Source: Semisulcospira habei (taxonomy: Eukaryota; Mollusca; Gastropoda; Semisulcospiridae). Taken from it: a DNA stretch of 64,000 bases. The position numbers and the translations under genes are program-made. Each line of letters starts with the position of its first letter. The first letter of the stretch is position 1. The stretch covers positions 209,740,933-209,804,932 of the forward strand of contig BTPG01000005.1 in assembly GCA_036245525.1 (NCBI GenBank), written 5' to 3'. Below the pieces are notes generated by a model, which saw nothing but the letters and a program-made list of their open reading frames with translations, had not been told where the DNA came from and made no database searches. Of the stretch, positions 1 to 14,200 are shown one piece after another.

Positions 1-849
1 CTTTTTTCATGTGATTCTGATGGTCAAAAAGGCAAGCAAAATGAAGTATAATGGCAGTATTGTGTTCTTTGCCCGGACTTGATGTGTTTTGTATGCTTTT
101 GCTGCATTTCAATCTAAGAAGGTACAGGAAAGCAAGTGCATGCTTTGTAAAAAGTGATACTTTCATTGTGTTACAATGAAATTTTGTTTTACACAAACGC
201 TTACTTGCTCTGTTTTGCCTGACAAAACAAGCAAGACAAAAGACATCAAGTGCATTTTTGTGAACAGCGATAATTTTGTTGTATTTACTAGTAAAGTAGT
301 ATGAAATATCGCTTGTTACAAACCTGGACTCGCTGTCTTTTGCCTGCAGACTACCGACTGCAGATTGCAGAGTGATGTTGATCGACATCAGAAGAAGTGA
401 AAGACACTATCAGATATCTGCCACATCAAGACAAAGCAGAGAAAGATTGTAGTTCTTATAATAACTCCTCAGACAAATTTAGTATTAACAAATAAATAAA
501 TAAAAAGTGCTGGCGTAAAATAAGGTCTAGGTGCAAATGATGGGAGAAATATGGACCACAAAAGTGTTTTTACACTGGGGAATTAACTACATATTTTGGA
601 AAAAATAATGCTTAATTTTGATGAAGGAATAAGACTTCCAGTCACTCTGAAAATAGATCAACTGCACGAGCAGTAAATTGACATCATTATAAGTTTTACC
701 TCGACATCATTATTCACACATTGTGTATGCTTCGATAGGCTTGTGATGCATGTTGGGTATGTACAACATCTTGCAGATAACATAGTAATGATGCAAAAGG
801 CACGATGATGTCATTGTGCTACTCATGCACTGTAAAGGCTATTTTGTTT
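1..849. other. AT-rich intron or upstream DNA, nothing recognised
   Basis: No credible exon or mobile element was seen. A motif like TTGCTGTGTTTTGCCTG recurs loosely near 205, 335, 1640 and 1833, so old local repeats may be present. Confidence 0.4.
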
Positions 850-861
850 CAAAGAATTTCT

Positions 862-1220
862 CCCCCACCTGGGTCTGCCCTGGGGGACTTGGGTGGGGTT
901 AACTACTTTTTAGTTCCCAAGGTCACTCTGGTCAGCCCCACAGGGTGGGATTTGCCCTCTATTCTGGGGCATGTGTTTCTGTCTACCCTTGGTTCATTCA
1001 CCTGTATTTTCCTTTTTTAAACTCTCCCTACTGTGCGCTGCCTGTAGCTCTTGATATTGGATGTGTGTTGCTAAATGGTCTTAAGATTATTTAGCGTATT
1101 AGACCGGCTGGTGACATACATTCAATATTCTGTTTAGTTTTTTTTTTCACACGCAGTGCAGGCACATCCTGAGAAAGTCTTGTTGCTGTCGGGACGTTAA
1201 GCAATGTACAATCAATCAAT
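862..1220 (+). mobile_element. SINE-like retroelement, copy 1
   Basis: Starts with a GC-rich foldback head (CCCACCTGGG...CTTGGGTGGGG) and ends GTCGGGACGTTAAGC plus an (AATC)n tail. It is flanked by a 12-bp target duplication, CAAAGAATTTCT, at 850-861 and 1221-1232. It shares its body with copies at 18618, 19380, 31456 and 45124. No tRNA boxes were recognised. Confidence 0.8.
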
Positions 1221-1232
1221 CAAAGAATTTCT

Positions 1233-2001
1233 GAGAGTAGATTCCTTCATAATAGTGCTTACATGCACTTCCCCCCCCCAAAAAAAAAAAAAAAAAAAAA
1301 AGGAAATGCAGTAGTGGATTCCTGAGTGGAGGACACATTTGAGTTCAACCGGTATGTACTTGTGACCATTGGCACTAGACTGCCAAAGAAGCACGCAAGA
1401 GACTTTTATTGTATAGCGCCACTCAGTATTTTACAATGGAAGTTGCAGCACCTCTGAGAGAATCAGAAAAGCTAGTTTTCAGCTGCTCTTCATGCTTTAA
1501 AAGCTTTGAGCTCATGAAAAAAAAAAAAAAAATAGCAAATAAGCACAGCAAGTCCACTGTGTCAACTGTCATGAATAGCCTAGCTGGTTTCCATTGTAGC
1601 ACTATGAAAATCTAAGTTTTCATTAAAAAAAAATGCACTTGCTGTGTTTTGCTTTCTTTAATCCCCCACCCCTCCCTCCCCCCTCCACCCCCTCTGAAAA
1701 CAGCAGTATGCACTTACCACATCCGTATCTCAAAAACTACAATTGCTACAAAGACAATATTTTGGTAGGAGAAGCGCACTGGCCTTGTGTGATTGATGAT
1801 GTGAAAAAAAAAAAAAAGTGAAATTTTGCACTTGCTGTGTTTTGCCTGCACGCGGCAGTGTTCTGGCACCACACTTGAACTGTTATGATCTATTTGGCAC
1901 CTGAACTGTAATGTAACCTTAAAAGGACACCAGCTCCCATATTTTGTGAACTTTGACCAGAGGCTCAATACACTAGTTCAATTTGTCATGTTTTGTTTCA
2001 G
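1233..2001. other. Intron DNA with poly-A and C/T-rich tracts
   Basis: Holds A-runs at 1278-1300, 1517-1532 and 1803-1816 and a CCCTCC-rich tract near 1663-1695. No gene was recognised. Confidence 0.4.
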
Positions 2002-2259
2002 AAATCAAGACAGAAAATAACCACAATTTGATTTATGTGGGCGAGAACATCACTCTGCACTGTTTCAAGAACTCACCTTTTGCTGAAAACGTGCAGTTTA
2101 AAATGAATACTGGTTATGTGGTACCCAGTGAATATGTCAGAGTCATAAACACCACCTATGCTCGTATGGACAGACCAGCTACCAGCAAAGATGATCGGGA
2201 AATTTCCTTCTCTTGTGTAGATCCACAATATATTGCCTCGCAAACGATATACATAGAAT
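2002..2259 (+). CDS. Receptor exon a: Ig-like domain
   Basis: Acceptor TTTCAG at 1996-2001 and donor GTAAGT from 2260; phase 1 at both ends, 86 codons. The Ig cysteine pair is in ITLHCF and ISFSCV, the second preceded by DDRE as in the usual D-x-[GA]-x-Y-x-C strand F; the core Trp is replaced (VQFKM). Sequons NIT and NTT are present. An N-terminal Ig module before the cytokine-binding domain is typical of the gp130/LIFR group. Confidence 0.8.
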
Positions 2260-5200
2260 GTAAGTACTGTATGCTGTGTGTACAGTCAGCAGATTTGTTT
2301 GCATGTTATCGCAGAGCAGCTGATTTTCTTGTGTCCAGATGGCTGTGTCAAATTAATTAACCTATAAAGCCCTGACATGCTGCAACAGGATGTGAATCGA
2401 CCATGATAGTTCAAGGGTGAAGTCAGAATAGCTTGGCACCTACAGGCGTCGAGCTATTCCGACACCATCCTTAAACTATCGTGGTCGGTTAGTCGCCAGG
2501 ACTGTGATATAGACCTTAAAGGATATCTAAAAAAAATTATAATGTCATCTTCAGGATGAAATGGGTTAACTTTTTTAACCTCAGTATTTATTGAGTTAAC
2601 CCTTTTAGCCCCAAGGTCCCATTTCTCAAATTTTGGAGATGTTGCCTAATGACTATGTACCAGTTGTAGGAGTTGGATTGATCATGATAATTCATGGGTA
2701 GTGCCAGATGAGCTTGGCACCTTCAAGGCGCCAAGCTCATCTGGCACTACCCTTGAATTATCATGATCAATCCATCTCTTGCTGCAGGGTCCCAGGGTAA
2801 AAGGGTTAAACCCATTATCCAGATCATTACATAGCAGGCTATAGATCAACCAGGAGTCACAAAAAAAGCATTTCTGGGGGCATAGTTAACCCATTTAACC
2901 CCAGGGCCACATTTCCCAAATTTTGGAGGTGTCACCTACCGACTATGTACCAGTTGCAGGAGAAGGATTGACTATAATAATTCAAGGGTAGTGCCAGAAC
3001 AAGCAAATTAATCTGGCACTGCCGTTGAATTATCATGGTCGATCCTTCTTCTGCTGCCCTTGAATTATCATGTTCGATCCTTCTTCTGCTGCACTTGAAT
3101 TATCATGGTCGATCCTTCTTCTGCTGCACTTGAATTATCATGGTCGACCCTTCTTCTGCTGCACTTGAATTATCATGGTCGATCCTTCTTCTGCTGCACT
3201 TGAATTATCATGGTCGATCCTTCTTCTGCTGCACTTGAATTATCATGGTCAATCCTTCTTCTGCTGCACTTGAATTATCATGGTCGATCATTCTTCTGCT
3301 GCACTTGAATTATCATGGTCGATCCTTCTTCTGCTGCACTTGAATTATCATGGTCGATCCTTCTTCTGCTGCACTTGAATTATCATGGTCGACCCTTCTT
3401 CTGCTGCACTTGAATTATCATGGTCGATCCTTCTTCTGCTGCACTTGAATTATCATGGTCGATCCTTCTTCTGCTGCACTTGAATTATCATGGTCAATCC
3501 TTCTGCTGCACTTGAATTATCATAGTCGATCCTTCTTCTGCTGCACTTGAATTATCATGGTCAATCCTTCTGCTGCACTTGAATTATCATGGTCGATCCT
3601 TCTTCTGCTGCACTTGAATTATCATGGTCAATCCTTCTGCTGCACTTGAATTATCATGGTCGATCCTTCTTCTGCTGCAGTGCTTCAGGGCTGAGTGCGT
3701 TATACTTGTTGACATCATCTGTCCGCATTGCTCGTTTGCAAACACATTTGGAGACATAATATTCCCTCCAGCATTTTTCCTATCTGAAATATGTTTGTGC
3801 AAAATGTTGATGCAAATGGGTGTAGGCAGTGCAGCCCCTGGATCGACCATGATAGTTCAAAGATTGTACCAGAATAGCTTGCTGCCTACAGGCACCAAGC
3901 TATTTTTGCACCAGTCTTCACCTGTTGCGGTCAGTTTTGTCTTCCAAATTGTCTTTGGTCGACAACTCCCAAACTTGCAACTCATGAATTTCAACTTCAG
4001 GGCTCATGGAATTTAAAGTTGCCTGCCATGGAAATCAGACGTATAATTTTGCAAGAAGCATCTGATTTGTGGTCTATCTGGGGAGTTTCTGATCTGCAAA
4101 CAGCAGGGCTATTTACTGAAGTGTGCAGTTTATCTACCAAATGAACTTCCCATGAGCTATTCCTATTTAGCATTGATGAATTATGACAAAGTGTTGATTG
4201 ACCCATATCATACCAAGGCTAAAAGATTCAAATTTGTACACTGCCATATGCATTACACATTATAGTACTTACAGATAAGGATATAGACCAATGGCTTTAA
4301 TTCAAGGGTGGTGCCAGAATAGCTTGGCGCCTAGAGGCGCCAAGCTATTCTGGCACTACCCTTGAACTATTTTAGTCAAACTTATTTCACAAACTGGTGT
4401 ATTCCGAATGATAAGGGTTTATTTGAAAACTTATTTAGTTTTTTTTCACTGTGTTTCATGTGATAGAATTCTGTTCCTATTATGGAAATATTCGTGATAT
4501 TTATTCAGAAGAGCACATTTGCTATATAATGAATATAATGTGTTTTTTTGTTTGTTTTGTTTTTATTTAACTTTCAGATCGCCCACAGAAGGTGTCACAG
4601 CTGCAGATTGTGTATTATGATAAAATCACGGCTTTCTTTTCTTGGGACCTTGGTCTGGTTAAGTACAAATATCAGCCGGACCCAAATTTGAATGTAAACA
4701 GGCCTGTAACGGTGGTCACAGCACACTACACCTTTGACAAGTGAGTGTACATGTCGTCTGTTACTATTACAGAAAAGTTTCGCAATAGGTATGTTCAAGA
4801 CTTACCAGATATGAAATATCATCGTCAACATTTTGGACTGTGAATGGCACTATATTCTCAGGATTACTTTCGCTAGTGTTTCCTGTGTGAATTTATAACC
4901 CATTTCATTTTTACACATACCAAGGGGAATTACTCAGCGCTGGACAGAAGGGATGTAGATGATCGTTTGGTTCTACACCTGCGTATTTTTCTGTGGGCTG
5001 GTGATTGGGTGCCCGATAGGCGGGGGCAGGGGATCTAACTGTTTGTCTGTCCAGCGCTGAGTAATTCACCTTGGTATGTCACTATGTGTACAATTCTACC
5101 AGCGCTAGCCTCACCTATCTGGTTTGTGAGCATTTCATTTTTAGCCCCAGTGGCTACAGCAGGAGATGGATCGTCCATGATAGTTCAAGGACAGTGCCAG

Positions 5201-8200
5201 ATTAATTTGGTGCCATCAGGCGCCAAGCTAATCTGGTACTACCCTTGAATTGTCATAGTTAATCCATCTCCTGCAACAGGTACAGGGTCATTAAGTGACA
5301 ACTTCAGAATTTGTCAAATGTGTCTGTGGGGTTAAATGGGTTAATGAGAGTCAGCCCGACTGTAGACGGTTTTTTTTAGGGCCACAAAATGAAACAGTGT
5401 ACATTCAAGAGGCACTGAGACTTTACTGGTGAAGAAACTACCAAGTGAGTAGGAAACTACCTTCTGGGGGGTGGGGGGGGGGGGGGCTTCCATATGCATT
5501 GCTTCCAGTCACTTGCTTAGCGCACCCGCTCTTTCAAATCTTTTTTTGTTTGTTTGTGTGCTTTGAGTTAGACCAAAGTAGGTCTATGATCATTGGTCGA
5601 TCATGCACAATCCTCTCCCCTGACAGTGCTTTTTCCTACTCACTTGGTAGTTTCTTTTAAATTACAAGCACTGGCAGTCAACCCTTTTGGGCTAGGCTTT
5701 ACTGGTGCTTTGCGTGGCTGAACTTATACTTCCACTTCAGAACGGCATGATGTCGCATGATGGCAAGCCGTTCCTGCCTGGATACTCTAACAATATTGCT
5801 GTCGGTAGCAGTTTTAGGCATGATGATCCCTGCAGGAAGCATCGCGACCAAAACCGTTACCAACACCCAAAGGGTTAAAACTTGCCTGTCAGTAAAACTC
5901 GCTTTGAAAATGTCCCTGTGTCATATCGCCAGTTCTGATCACATTAAGTGATTAATACTTTTGATCCTGACGCACTACTACTTGAAATTAATTTGACTGT
6001 GGTAGTTCAAGGGTGGTGCCTGAACAGCTTGGTGCCTCAGGCTATTCAGGCACCACCCTTGAACTAAAATGGTTGATCTTTCTGGTAATCTGTGATGTAG
6101 CCTTCGCTGGACAAGAAGCAGATTTTATTAAAAAAACAACCTCAGGATGTAATGGGTTAAAGGCAGAACTGTGTGTTAATGGGGACAAGGGCCTGCGTCC
6201 ACCAGAACTGTCAACATTACCGATGGCTGCAAGCACAAGGCAGTTTACTTAACCCATTACATCCTGAGGCTGTTTTTGTAAAATTTGCTATTTGGCCTGT
6301 GAAGGCTACATTACAGATTAGCAGATAGATCAACTGTTTTAGTTCAAGGGTGGTGCCAGAATAGCTTGGCGCCTGAGGCGCCAAGCTATTCTGGCACCAC
6401 CCTTGAACTATCAGACAAATTTATTTCAAGCAATGGGTGTATCAGAATGATAAGGGTTAATGAAGGGAAAAGCAAAATGAAAGTCTCTGTGTACAGGGGT
6501 AAACAAAGCCTACAAAGCCCAGGCACGCTACCTACCGAGTATAAATTTGAAAGTTAGTAGCCTGGGGCAAAATACCTACCGAGTATAGATTTAAAAGTTA
6601 GCAGCCTGGGGCAAACTATTGTTCTGCGTTCCAAATTGTGAGGGTGACAGTCAGGCTACCATTTATGGAGTTTCAAGCTGTTTTCAGTCACCACTGACAA
6701 CCCTTTTCATCTCCACATCCCTGAGTAGGATGCGTTTTGAACTGCGTGCAGGTCAGCCCATATATCATAAAATACTGATGAGCAACCCCCAAAACTTTTT
6801 TTTTAATCATTGGGAACACTGAAGTGTTTTGTATAATTCCCAAAATGTCGCATTTCTTTTGCTCGTCAGTATTTTATGATATATGGAAGCCTTTAAGTCA
6901 GACCAGGACATTGCTGTTCATTAAATCCTGAGGCTGACAAAGTGACATTGTTCAAATTCGTGTATTGTTCTAAGAAGGCTACACTACACATTAGGAGATA
7001 GATCCACCATTTTAGTCTAAAGGTAGCGATAGAATAGCTCGGTGCCTCTGCGCACCAAGTTATTCTGGCACCACCCTTGAAATATCACAGTCAAATTCAT
7101 TTCATGCAAAAGTGTTAACAAGATGGAAAGGATGAATGCTATGCTAAGATTACATAGGCTTGAGGCTTGTGAAGAAAAAACATCCAGTCAGCAAAAAGTC
7201 CTCTGGCTGATGGGCATCCTAAACTGGCCTGCACACAGCCATCAGCCATGCACTAAGTTAACTCATTTAGCCCCAATGCACTAAAAGTAGGAGATGGCTC
7301 GACCATGATAGTTCATTTACCGGTGGAAGCTTGTATACTGGTAACAGGGTTAACCCTTTTTGGGCTAAAGGCGCCAAGCTAATCTGGCACTACCCTTGAA
7401 TTACCATGGTCAGTCAATCTGGTACCTAGTCGTTAGGCAAAATCTGAGAAATGGGACCTTGCGGCTAAAAGGGTTAACCTCTTGACTGTTACTGATTATA
7501 CCGGTAAGAGGTAGAGATGGGTAGTTATATGCATCTTTTCAACCAAGGGGTGTCGTCAGTAACTGTCGATGGGTTAATCTAAGACCCTGACATTGCAGTA
7601 GAACCTGTTCACTACAGTGGCACTGACTCATTCGCGGCCAGCCGCATCCGGATGTGCGGCTTATGCCACGCATCCTGATGCGGCTTCCCGCGAATGAGTT
7701 AATCCCTTGACCACCAGAACACAACAAGCAGAGAACCCAAATGCAAGAGGCATAGATCCTCATGACCCCGCAGTTGCAGGGGGTTCATGTGGATCTATGC
7801 CTCTTGCCGACCCCAGTTTCGTACAGATGTATGCTCCGTGAATGGCTGATTTTTTTGTGCGATGTGTACAGATTTCAGAAACACAATCTGCATTGAGTGG
7901 CAGGGAAGGGGCTAACAGTTCTCTTTTCCTTTCTTTGTGTTTAGTATCACGTGGCATCCTTGTCCTCCGGCTAGTAACACGTCAAGGGAGGCCCACACCT
8001 CATGTCAGATGGAGACACATATAGCCGGGAGTTTGTGGCTGCGTGTCACTGTACAGAACATGTTTCGCGGAGATACTGCTGAGGAAGTTTTCTACATCGA
8101 CAACCTCTATAACTATGGTCAGTGCTGAGACATGCTCACGTGTGCGTGTGTGTGTATTCGAAATAAGTTTAGATCTAGAATCCTACGTTAAAAAGTCTAC

Positions 8201-11200
8201 ATACCGAAATACCACATTTAATGTTAGTAACAAGGGAAACAACTTCACATTTGCATTTTAATGTAGATTTCAGTTTATAGATACTGAGTTCAGAATAGTT
8301 TCGTATTACTATTTGCTGTGTCAGATTTTGCAAGTTAAATTGCATCCTATTTTTGTTGTTGCACAAAATGGACATATGTTACGAATTTTATTTGTTGATT
8401 CAACTGTTGAGTTGGAGTTACTGTGTACTATTTACAAAAATAAATGTGTCGCTCCTGTTCAAAAGATGGCTTCGACCTACAGGTCAGATACATATTTAAA
8501 TGAGGTAGGTGAGGCAGTAAGAGGACTGGTGTTTAAAAAAAAATCTTCTGCCTTCTTTGGCATCTTGTACAGAGGTAGTATGCTGGAATTTGCTTAAAAT
8601 CTCTTGGTCTCTTTGATTCATACCAGCAATGGCTTAACCAGCGGACTCTTTTTGGCCTAGTTTGAGTTACCAAGCAGATGGTGATTTGAGGTGTGTACCA
8701 GTTGTGGCTGCATTTGGATGTAGGGTTGGTACAGAATCATGTTGATAGTCAGGAAATGAGACTGGTGATGTCCTTATGTTTTGTTTTTTTTTGGTTGATT
8801 TTGTGCTTGGCAAATGTGCAGCAAGTAGTGGGCGTTGGTGTTGTTTAGGGGATTGAAAAATTAGGGGATGACTGGGACAGACTAAGGCTAAGGCATTTTA
8901 ACAGATGGGACTGCAGGGGAGGTCTACTGTGTGCTTTGACCTACATCGCTATTATGCAGTTGTGAAAGGTTCTTTTAAAAAATAGAAGTGGAGTATTTGT
9001 ATACTATCATTTCTAGACAGAGCTCGTGGCTCATCTAGCACGTTTTGTGCTTGGTGACTTTGGATCAAACAGTTGAAGAAGTGTCAGCCGCAAGATCTAT
9101 AAATGATAGTATAGGAACACTCCACTTCTTTGCTGTCATGTGTATCTGTTTATACCAACAACAACAAAAAGTGACAAATGAACGTAATAGACACAAAAGC
9201 TTAACAGAAGCAGCAAAACAAACAAGATAGAAATTAAGTGATACAGATTTTTTTAGTGGAAAAAACCTCGTTCATGTACTTTATGATGAAATATTGCAAT
9301 ATTGTAACATCCATCAGGAACTGTACCTACAAGTCACAGGAAATGGATGGGTAGTGACAGCTAAAGGGTCGTGCCTGATTAGCTTTACATCATGAGAGTC
9401 GTTGGGCTAAACTCAAACCACCCTTGAGCTGTCATCTCATCATCCACCATGACAAAGTACTGAAACATTTTTAAAACATTTGGCCCTGACGCCCTGCAGC
9501 AGGAGATGGATCAACCGTGCTCATTCAAGGGTAGTGTCAGATATGCTTAGCGCCATTAGGTGCCAAGCTTATCTGGCACTTCCCTTGAATTATGGTCTCT
9601 TGTAATTCGTACCTAGGCGTTAGGTGACAACTCAAACATTGGGGAAATGTGACCGTGGGATTAAATGGTTTAGACTCTTTATTTCAGTAAAACCTAAGCC
9701 AGTGGTGAATCTTGCTTGGACAATAGTAAACAACACTGCTGTTTACTTCAACTGGACCATGGACAGGTCAGAGTTGGGAGCAGAGGTCACCTATCGTCAC
9801 CTGGGCAGTCCTCAGGCTAAACTTCATGTGGTGGAGGTAAGTTGACTTCGATGCATGATCTTTTTCTTGTTAGGCCCCGCACAGCAGTTCACCCTTGTCT
9901 GAATTGCTCTGTTTAGTTCGGCTCTGTGACAGCGGTGACCCACTTCACTGATAAGTGCGCGCGGGTCATAGCAGGCTCCAGCCTAGCTGCTGGCAGGAAG
10001 CTTTGCGCTCTTTGTTCCCTGTTGAAGTCTGTCAGACATGTGATAAGTTTAGCCTGTTTATAACTTATTATTACCGTGGCTACAAAGTTGGAATCGTCAA
10101 TATGATTATGTAACACAATGCTTGAAATTGTCCTCTTCAAGCTCATATAAGTTTGGTTTGAACACCTCTTTGAATTCTGTGCTTATTACTTGATTGAGAA
10201 CGTGTATGTTGTTCGAGGAATTTCCTTCCGCGCGCTGTAGACAGCAGTGCGGCTTGTGTGTAGAAAACTTGTTCAGTTTCTGTGCTGGATGTATCGCTCT
10301 AATGTGTGCCCTTATCTGATGCATATATGTAAAGTATAGCTTGTTAAGCCATGGAGAATGAACATTCCTTTCCAAGACATTTGGAAGCCGTGAATTCTTT
10401 GTGTAGAAAGGTTACAAAGTAAAGTAGATAATAGCACTGTCAGGGGAGAGAAGTGTGCATGATCGACCAGTGATCATAGATCTACCGTGACCAAAGCACA
10501 AAAAAAAAAAAAAAAGAGATAGGAAAGAGAGGGAGCGCTAAAAAAGTGACTGAAAGCAATGCATATGGAAGCCCCCCCCCGAAGGGGGGACGTATCACAT
10601 ATCCCACTGTTCCAGCCACTCAGTGCATGGAAATTTAAATCTAGGTCCCCCCAAGGGGGGTCCAGATATTTAGCCGGTGTGGACAGCTGTTTCGGTCTTG
10701 GCGACCTCTTCAGCACACCATCGGCGATACTGGAGGAGGCAGGAATTTCTGCCTACCTGCAAAGACAACCACATTTTACTGTGGTGTCTGCAGGGGCATA
10801 CATTCCATGCCACCACCTAAAGCTAAATTTCCATGCATCCTAAAAGAGAACCTACCAAAAGGGGGGAAGGGGTTGCAGTCGATATTGTAGTAGTAAATGA
10901 AAAGAAAAAAATATTAGCACTGGCAGTCTCCCCTTTTCTTTTCTTTGTGTAGACTTTGTGGTAGAAGGTCTAAGCGAGCAGTCAAAGACAAAAACAAACC
11001 GGTGTTTTTGTGTACTAAATACACCCGTGATATATTTTCGTGTTACAACATTAATGTGCTCAACGACCAGGAAGGGAAGCATTCTAAATCAATTTGTTGC
11101 ATGTGTCATGCAAAGCTTTTCAAATTAAGAAAACAAGTGGAGCGCACAGGCTCTACAGACATTCACAAAACGTGTGATTTTTGGGTAACATTTGATGAAA

Positions 11201-14200
11201 CTCTTTCTGTTGATGACTGATATCTTGAAAAGGAAGGCATGGGCACAGAGAGATCCTCAACAGAAGCTTAGAATCCTACTGACAGAGCATTTGGCTTTGG
11301 TTTCTCCACATTTTCGTCAGGTATTCACAGACTGTCACTCGTCCAAAAAATGAAACTGATCGGCCTATCAAGTTTAGACACAGCATCATAGTGACCCTGT
11401 AGACACACTCAGCCATTTTAATGTGACACTAAACCGGAACTGAATCTCTTAACGCAAACAGTAAACCTCTGCTTTGTGTATTGTTTTTAATCTGTGTTAA
11501 AATTGTGAGATTGTTAAAACATTGACTGTATCGGTGAAATTCGCATACTTCATGTCGGCGTGCTCTGAATGGATTACCGTTTTCACTTGGCCCACCAAAC
11601 CGGCTTTAGCAGGACTCAGGTATGTGGTTTTTGAAGATTTTAGCATGGGATATGCCAGTTAAGACATGTGTTGACAGCACTGACTTTGTCTGAACTTTCC
11701 AAAAACTTCGGTTTTTGAACCGTGATGCGATGAAAAGTATGATAAATTAACGGAAGGCTGCATCTCATCTGTCTCCTAGTGATACTTTGAGCCAGTGCAT
11801 GACAAACATCCACGCAGATTACCCCAGCATGTTTGGTGTCCAAAGATAGTACAATTTCTCCTCTACAAGACGATGTATGTTCAAATAATCACTCACAACT
11901 GCAGGTTAATTAAATTCCGGTTTACAGACAACATCTGTAATTTACAGCGTATTCGCCGATGTATGCAGCAGAGGCTAAGAGCTAATCGGGGTCAAGCACA
12001 GTAGTACTGTAAACAAAGACGGCTGCTGCGCTATTCGCTATTCGTATCCCCAGCGGAAGCGAGACCGCATAGCTGGTTCCTTATCAGTGATGGTATTTAG
12101 CACGCTGATAGTAAGGGGAAGGAGGCTGCCTCGCTATCTCAGTGCACTCGCAAAGCCGATCTCTAAGTGGGCTGGCGCGCGCCGGCGGGCATAGAGCTGA
12201 AAACTAAAGAGCATAGGCTAAACTGCCATGCCCGTTTCCCTACACCCGTTTAACCCTTTTGGCTGTGGAGTTGTCAACATTATCAGTGTGGCGGACACAT
12301 AGGCTTATAAGCTACTTGGACACAATTGATTAATTTTGATATTAAACCCATATAACCCCACGGTCATATCTCCCGAATTTTGGAGGAGTCATCTAACGTC
12401 TGTGTACCAGTTGTAGGAGATGGATCGATCATGATAATTCAAGGGCAGTGCCAGATGAGCTTGGCGCCTGAAGGTGCCAAGCTCATCTGGCACTGCCCTT
12501 GAATTAACATGATTGAACCGTCTCCTGCTGCAAGGGGTTAGGGCTAAGAGGGTTAATTAACTTAGCGTCTATTTGCCTGCATGTACAGTTTAGATCAAAT
12601 CTCATAGAAATTGTGTAAGAATTTGAAGCTAGAGTATACAAATATCTTGTACTTTTGGAGCTAATGGCGATTATTACTGTCTGAGACAAACTTCACGTTT
12701 GCTTCAGATTGACCTTGTGTTGTGAAACCCCGCAAAGAACACCTACAGTATTTATTGGCAAGATATTGTGAAACTCTACAAGGTAGAGATCAAAGTTTTA
12801 TTTGTAGTTGGAAAAAAATTGACAAAATGTGGTGTATATTTTACGCGTTTCTGTAAGCATTTTGAAATGGTACGGCCACAACCATGAATACTGCCTGAAG
12901 TCCTCAAGTTGTTTGTGTTCAAGGTGCACTTAGTTTAAGCTCTGTTCAATGTAAGGCTGACTGAAGAATACTGGGTAGGTTTGTGAAGAAAATCATTAAC
13001 CCATCTAAGTAACCCCACAGACACATTTCACACATTTTGGAGGTGTTACCTAGTGACTTTGTACAAGCTGTAGGAGATGGCTCGATCATGATAATTCAAG
13101 GGTAGTGCCAGATAATAATAATAATAATAATAATAATGTATATTTTTAAGGCGCCTATACTTTCGATAGAAAAGCTCTAGGCGCCGTACAAATGACCTGC
13201 TAACATACATACACTTTGCATCCTACAACACATACATATTCCTGAACATACACCCTCACGCAACAAGATATACAAGGAAAATAAGCTTAGCAGAGTGAAC
13301 ACACCAACAAGAAATGCTCAGACACCTCAAAGATATACGTGTATTATAAAACTAATGACGGATACACTAGGCAGCTGTCACTGACAACGAAAAATTATAA
13401 TGGTGAATGCACGTTTAAAGGAATAAATGCATCTTTAAAGACTGCCGAAAACTATTGGCTGATTCACCATATCTGAGGGGACTGTGGTAGTTTATTCCAA
13501 AGAAATGATCCTTGGTATGAAAAAGACCTCTCGCCAAAAGACTTGGTTCTCACAGTCGGAAAGTGTAATAGTTTAATGACTGCTGAGGAACGGAGCTGTC
13601 TTGAAGGTGTGTACAAATGAAGAAGCTCAGAAAGATAGACAGGGCCAGTAAAAGGAGACATACAGGTATGACAGATGGACAGAACTTTGTATTTTACTCT
13701 AGATGTAATAGGTAACCAATTGAGTGAACGCAGGATGGGTATGATGTGGTCTGACTTCTCTGCCTTGACAACAAGCCGTCTGCTGAGTTCTGCACCCTCT
13801 GGAGCCGATCCAAAAGGTACTGAGGACAGCCACACAGGAGTGCATTGCTGTAATCGAGTCGGGACAAGACAACGGAGCAAGCCAGCGTTTTAGTGGCTTC
13901 TGGTGTGAGAAGATGCCTGATGGAGCTAATGCACCAAGCTCATATGGCACTACCTTTGAATTATCATGGTCAAGCCATCTCCTGCTGTAGGGCATTGGGG
14001 CTAAATAAAATGGGTTACAATTTTCAATTAGGTTGGTCGCTTTTTGTTGTGTGCATCGTGTTCATTTTCTTTGTGTGACAATTATGGCTGCACGTCCTAA
14101 AGACGGTCCAGGAAGAAAGAAAGTAAGACAGTAATCCCTTATAAAGCCATACCAAGAGTTCGTTCACCTTATTTTTGATTTAAACGACCACTGTGGATAA

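Noticed and set aside
344..480. Possible exon after TTTTGCCTGCAG at about 349
   Set aside because: No conserved reading or matching donor was found, and the motif is one of several similar repeats in the region.
3022..3680. Regular 35-bp repeats resembling a CRISPR array
   Set aside because: There are no unique spacers, the unit continues the flanking MITE arm, and the DNA is clearly eukaryotic.
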